In this document: in pieces, positions 60,761 through 64,000 of the stretch | Numbering within the stretch: position 1 is the stretch's first letter | Layout of the letters: each line of letters opens with the position of its first letter | NCBI GenBank assembly: GCA_964463695.1 | Contig: CAYXCZ010000007.1 | Coordinates: 1 to 64,000, forward strand | DNA from: JALNZU01 sp964463695 | Lineage (GTDB): Bacteria > Bacteroidota > Bacteroidia > Bacteroidales > F082 | Reading direction: 5' to 3' | Length of the DNA stretch: 64,000 bases | The notes under the pieces: generated by a model | Told to the model about the DNA's origin: nothing | Seen by the model: only the letters and a program-made list of their open reading frames with translations | The model's database searches: none | Translations under genes and position numbers: made by a program

Positions 60761-62224
60761 ATGAAAGATATGCGCGCATTTATTTCTGGCAGGCTTTTTT
60801 CGGTTATTGCTGCTGTTTCAAAAAGCAGACAAGAACCTGCTTATGTAATTGGAGGTTATGTTCGCGACCTTTTGCTCAAAAGACACTCCAAAGATATTGA
60901 TATCGTTGTAGTTGGCAATGGAATTGAGTTTGCACAAATGGTTGCAATGCAACTTGGAAGTAGTAAAGATGCCAAATATTATGGACAATTTGGAACTGCT
61001 ATGATTCGTTACAAAGATATGGTAGTCGAGTTTGTTGGAGCCCGAAAAGAATCCTATCAGCTGTTAAGCCGAAAACCTGAGGTGAGCTCCGGAACTCTGG
61101 CTGATGATCAAAAAAGACGCGATTTCACTATTAATGCATTAGCCATCAGCCTTAATGAAGCAGACTATGGGTACCTCATTGATCCATTCAATGGTGTTGA
61201 AGATCTCCAAAAGAAACTTATAAGAACACCGCTTGACCCCGATATTACCTATTCAGATGATCCGCTTAGGATGATGCGGGCAATACGATTTGCAACACAA
61301 CTTGGGTTCAACATTCATATCGATTCGTACCAGGCTATTGCTCGTAACAAGAACAGAATCAAAATCATATCCATTGAACGTGTTACCGACGAACTGAATA
61401 AAATAATCTTATCACCAAAACCATCTATCGGTTTTAAACTGCTGTTCGACACAGGTCTGCTTCAACTTTTCTTTCCACAGATGGCAGCTTTGCAAGGTGT
61501 TGAAACAGTTAATGGAAAGAGCCATAAGGATAATTTCTACCATACACTTGAGGTTCTTGATAATTTATGCAATACAACCGACGATTTATGGTTACGCTGG
61601 GCAGCCATTCTGCACGACATAGCAAAACCACCCACAAAAAAGTTTGAGCCACTTCAGGGCTGGACATTTCATGGACATGAATTCAGAGGCGCTAAAATGG
61701 TTCCTGGTATTTTTAAAATGTTGAAATTGCCTTTAAGTGAGCCCATGCGCTTTGTGCAACAACTTGTTTTACTTCACCTTCGGCCAATTGTTCTTGCTCA
61801 GGAAATCGTTACCGATTCTGCAGTGCGTCGCCTGCTTTTCGATGCCGGCGACACCATTGATTCGTTGATGCTATTATGCGAGGCCGATATCACCTCAAAA
61901 AACGAGTATAAAGTAAAAAAATACCGCGATAACTTCGAATTGGTCCGACAGAAACTCAAGGAAATTGAAGCCAAAGACAAGATCAGGAACTGGCAACCTC
62001 CAGTGAGTGGCGAAGTTATCATGCAGGTGTTTGACTTGAAACCGGGTAAAGAGGTCGGTCAGATCAAAAATGCCATTCGTGAAGCAATACTCGATGGCAT
62101 TATTGGAAATAATTTTGATGAGGCTTATGTTTTTATGAAGGAAGAAGGCAAACGACTTAAGCTTCATATTGTTTCTGAAACAGATGCTATACCGGTGAAA
62201 TCAAATGGTCCTGTTCCACTTTAG
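60761..62224 (+). CDS. cca: CCA tRNA nucleotidyltransferase / poly(A) polymerase family, with HD domain
   Basis: About 487 residues from ATG 60761. The nucleotidyltransferase head has YVIGGYVRDLLLKRHSKDID and the D-x-D pair in SKDIDIVVVG; RRDFTINALAI is the class II signature. After the neck helices comes an HD domain (WAAILHDIAKPPTKKF, TFHGHEF). It adds or repairs the CCA end of tRNAs. Ten bases before miaA, so two tRNA-modification genes share a transcript. Confidence 0.93.
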   Translation: MKDMRAFISGRLFSVIAAVSKSRQEPAYVIGGYVRDLLLKRHSKDIDIVVVGNGIEFAQMVAMQLGSSKDAKYYGQFGTAMIRYKDMVVEFVGARKESYQLLSRKPEVSSGTLADDQKRRDFTINALAISLNEADYGYLIDPFNGVEDLQKKLIRTPLDPDITYSDDPLRMMRAIRFATQLGFNIHIDSYQAIARNKNRIKIISIERVTDELNKIILSPKPSIGFKLLFDTGLLQLFFPQMAALQGVETVNGKSHKDNFYHTLEVLDNLCNTTDDLWLRWAAILHDIAKPPTKKFEPLQGWTFHGHEFRGAKMVPGIFKMLKLPLSEPMRFVQQLVLLHLRPIVLAQEIVTDSAVRRLLFDAGDTIDSLMLLCEADITSKNEYKVKKYRDNFELVRQKLKEIEAKDKIRNWQPPVSGEVIMQVFDLKPGKEVGQIKNAIREAILDGIIGNNFDEAYVFMKEEGKRLKLHIVSETDAIPVKSNGPVPL

Positions 62225-62233
62225 CACAAAAAA

Positions 62234-63166
62234 ATGGATGGTTCACATAAACAGCTTATTGTTGTAGCTGGTCCTACAGCTGTTGGCAAAACATCTACCG
62301 CAATTTCTCTGGCTGAATACTTCAAAACTGAGATCATTTCAGCAGACAGCAGGCAGTTTTATAAAGAGATGTCCATCGGAACGGCAGTGCCATCACCTGA
62401 AGAACTTCGGCAGGTTAAACATCATTTCATTCAGCATTTATCCATTCAGCAAACCTATGATGTAGCAGCATATGAAAAGGATACACTTTTGCTTCTTGAC
62501 ACACTATTCAATCACTATGATACTGTAATTTTAACAGGTGGATCAGGCTTGTATATTGATGCTGTATATGATGGGATGGATTCATTGCCAAATATTTTGC
62601 CTGAAATTCGCGAAAAAGTGAATCAAATATTTGTAAATGAGGGGCTTTCGAAACTACAGGAGTTAGCCATGGAAATTGACCCCTCCTATTTTCAAATCGT
62701 TGACACACAAAATCCCCGCAGGTTGCAGCGTGTGCTGGAAGTGTTTTTTCAAACAGGAAACAACCTTAGTTTTTACAGAAACAATCAAAAAACATCACGC
62801 AATTTTGGAATTATCCGAATCGGTTTGGAGCGCGAACGTAAGGAACTAATCAATCGTATCGATAAACGCACTGACAAAATGCTCGCTGATGGATTACAGC
62901 ATGAAGTTGCAGGTTTAATTAACTATAAACATCTAAATGCTTTAAATACGGTAGGTTATAAAGAATTTTTCGACTATTTTGATAATAAAATCAAACTGAA
63001 AGAGGTCCCAGAGCTTATAAAAATTTCCACACGGCAATATGCTAAACGTCAGATGACGTGGTTCAAGAAGAATAAAGCTTATCAATGGTTTCATCCAGAA
63101 CATTTTGATGAAATTGTCAGATACATTTCTTTGAAGTTAACTGATCAAAAATCAGCGGATTTATAA
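62234..63166 (+). CDS. miaA: tRNA dimethylallyltransferase MiaA
   Basis: 310 residues. The P-loop GPTAVGKTSTA is at about 12-22, then IISADSRQFYKEMSIGTA, LTGGSGLYIDAVYDG and PRRLQRVLEV. The C-terminal YAKRQMTWFKKNKAYQWF matches the family end. It attaches a dimethylallyl group to A37 of tRNAs reading U-starting codons. Transcribed with the CCA enzyme; a terminator follows within 10 bases of the stop. Confidence 0.97.
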   Translation: MDGSHKQLIVVAGPTAVGKTSTAISLAEYFKTEIISADSRQFYKEMSIGTAVPSPEELRQVKHHFIQHLSIQQTYDVAAYEKDTLLLLDTLFNHYDTVILTGGSGLYIDAVYDGMDSLPNILPEIREKVNQIFVNEGLSKLQELAMEIDPSYFQIVDTQNPRRLQRVLEVFFQTGNNLSFYRNNQKTSRNFGIIRIGLERERKELINRIDKRTDKMLADGLQHEVAGLINYKHLNALNTVGYKEFFDYFDNKIKLKEVPELIKISTRQYAKRQMTWFKKNKAYQWFHPEHFDEIVRYISLKLTDQKSADL

Positions 63167-63173
63167 AAACAAA

Positions 63174-63196
63174 AAAAGCCGGCTTCACCGGCTTTT
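63174..63196. terminator. Bidirectional terminator between miaA and tpx
   Basis: AAAAGCCGG-CTTCA-CCGGCTTTT, a perfect 9-bp stem with flanking A and T tracts, between two convergent genes. Confidence 0.93.
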
Positions 63197-63213
63197 CATA
63201 ATTTTCATTTTGT

Positions 63214-63711
63214 TTACAATGCTGCCAAAGCAGCAGTATAATCAGGTTCCTGAACAATCTCAGGTACTTGTTCTGAATATTTTACGAGGCCGTTTTCGTC
63301 CAAAACTACTACTGCACGTGAGTGGAGTCCTGCCAAAGGACCGTTTTCAATTGTAACCCCGTAAGAAGTACCAAAACTTCCTTCACGGAAATCACTTGCA
63401 GTTACTACCTGATCCAAACCTTCAGTCGAACAAAATCGTTTGTGAGCAAAAGGTAGATCTTTCGAAACGCATACCACAACTGTATTCTCAAGTTTTGATG
63501 CTTCTGCATTAAACTTACGTACCGAAGTAGCGCACACATCTGTATCCAGACTAGGGAAAATGTTCAGCACCACTTTTTTACCTTTGAGTGACTCCAAAGT
63601 GAGGATGCTAAGGTCACTCTTAACCAATTGAAATTCTGGCGCTGCAGAGCCATTAACAGGTAATTCTCCTGAGGTTTGAAAAGGATTTCCTTTTAATGTA
63701 ATTTTTGCCAT
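63214..63711 (-). CDS. tpx: Thiol peroxidase Tpx
   Basis: 165 residues. The atypical 2-Cys peroxiredoxin pattern is present: active-site Cys near residue 60 in SLDTDVCATSVRKFN and resolving Cys near 94 in KDLPFAHKRFCSTEG. GLHSRAVVVLDENGLV is the typical C-terminal strand. It reduces hydroperoxides using thioredoxin in the cytoplasm or periplasm; no signal peptide is seen. Its own promoter region lies in 63712-63933, where no other feature is seen. Confidence 0.97.
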   Translation of the reverse strand: MAKITLKGNPFQTSGELPVNGSAAPEFQLVKSDLSILTLESLKGKKVVLNIFPSLDTDVCATSVRKFNAEASKLENTVVVCVSKDLPFAHKRFCSTEGLDQVVTASDFREGSFGTSYGVTIENGPLAGLHSRAVVVLDENGLVKYSEQVPEIVQEPDYTAALAAL

Positions 63712-63933
63712 AAGATTAAATTAAAGTTTATGTTATCTAAATTAAAAATTCTATGTAATTGATTAATAATCAGCTAAATTCCAAAGGAACTATTTAAATC
63801 TGCTTTAAGCAAAACAATCAGTTTCTCACTTAACAAAACTACTCATGATAACAACAAAAAATACCGTTAGGTTCAACTATGAAAAACAATTTAATGTGTG
63901 ATGAAAGTTAAAAAATGTTTTCGAGCAACTTAA

Positions 63934-64000
63934 TTATTCGAAAACATAATCATAAACCCTTTCAGTGCTTATTGTTCCGTCAGCTTTTACAACTCTAAGA
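63934..64000 (-). CDS. 3' end of a further gene (partial)
   Basis: A reading frame entering from the right edge encodes LRVVKADGTISTERVYDYVFE and stops at 63934-63936. Twenty-one residues are too few to assign a family. It runs in the same direction as tpx and stops about 220 bases before the tpx start. Confidence 0.6.
   Translation of the reverse strand, partial: LRVVKADGTISTERVYDYVFE

Noticed and set aside
6252..64000. Prophage, transposase, CRISPR, tRNA or rRNA
   Set aside because: No integrase or transposase motifs, no regularly spaced repeat array, and no tRNA T-loop or rRNA-like sequence were noticed on either strand.

Overview
The window is bacterial chromosome from a member of the Bacteroidota, most likely an environmental Bacteroidales-type organism. 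The evidence is six proteins or remnants with type IX secretion (T9SS) type A C-terminal sorting domains, a SusC/HmuR-style TonB receptor, many lipoproteins with short Cys-ending signals, HmuY-like proteins, DUF4159, GDYXXLXY/DUF2157 and ALDH7 genes, low-to-moderate GC, almost no Shine-Dalgarno sequences, and TAnnTTTG-type -7 promoter elements. The exact genus cannot be read from the sequence.

Layout. Positions 1-6250 are an accessory block. Three same-orientation copies of a dispersed repeat (starting near 1, 2251 and 5958) bracket unrelated small genes (membrane protein, TPR protein, T9SS protein, beta-propeller lipoprotein, GNAT acetyltransferase) and two broken genes, one inactivated by an exact 13-bp tandem duplication. 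Positions 6252-9400 hold an orphan hypF overlapping a methyltransferase. Positions 9200-10800 hold a serine hydrolase flanked by inverted copies of a CAACAAAT-rich repeat. Positions 10800-20700 carry surface and secreted proteins (T9SS cargo, an isochorismatase-like hydrolase, an S41 protease lipoprotein), a YdeI-like protein, a VIT1/CCC1 transporter and small proteins. Positions 20900-26400 hold a membrane-anchored MutS-like ATPase, then a redox cluster: an FNR-type regulator with all four FNR cysteines and two matching operators, a divergent small membrane protein, and a translationally coupled MbnP-like/MauG-like di-heme pair.

Positions 26400-32700 contain a periplasmic GH2 beta-galactosidase divergent from a ModE-like regulator, a tungstate/molybdate-binding lipoprotein and an ALDH7 aldehyde dehydrogenase, with a ModE-type palindrome in the divergent promoter. 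Positions 32700-36300 form a fatty-acid or 3-ketoacyl-CoA operon (enoyl-CoA hydratase, 3-hydroxyacyl-CoA dehydrogenase, thiolase), followed by pyruvate kinase. Positions 38200-50900 are mixed: transglutaminase-like protein, GDYXXLXY/DUF2157 pair, beta-helix T9SS protein, AlgX-like protein, a 1200-residue papain-like T9SS protease, DUF4159, rsmE and lgt. Positions 51000-55600 are a haem-uptake-like operon: a T9SS-sorted HmuY-like protein, a TonB receptor and a HmuY-like lipoprotein. The end (56300-64000) holds flavodoxin, a RIC-type di-iron protein coupled to a response regulator with a degenerate receiver, a glycosyltransferase, dprA, a CCA-adding enzyme, miaA and tpx, plus the 3' end of a further gene.

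The most notable observations are the FNR regulator whose recognition helix predicts exactly the palindromes found at its own promoter, the MbnP/MauG pair outside any methanobactin locus, the RIC/pseudo-receiver pair, the repeat-bracketed accessory block, and the two-HmuY operon. No tRNA, rRNA, CRISPR array, integrase or transposase was seen.
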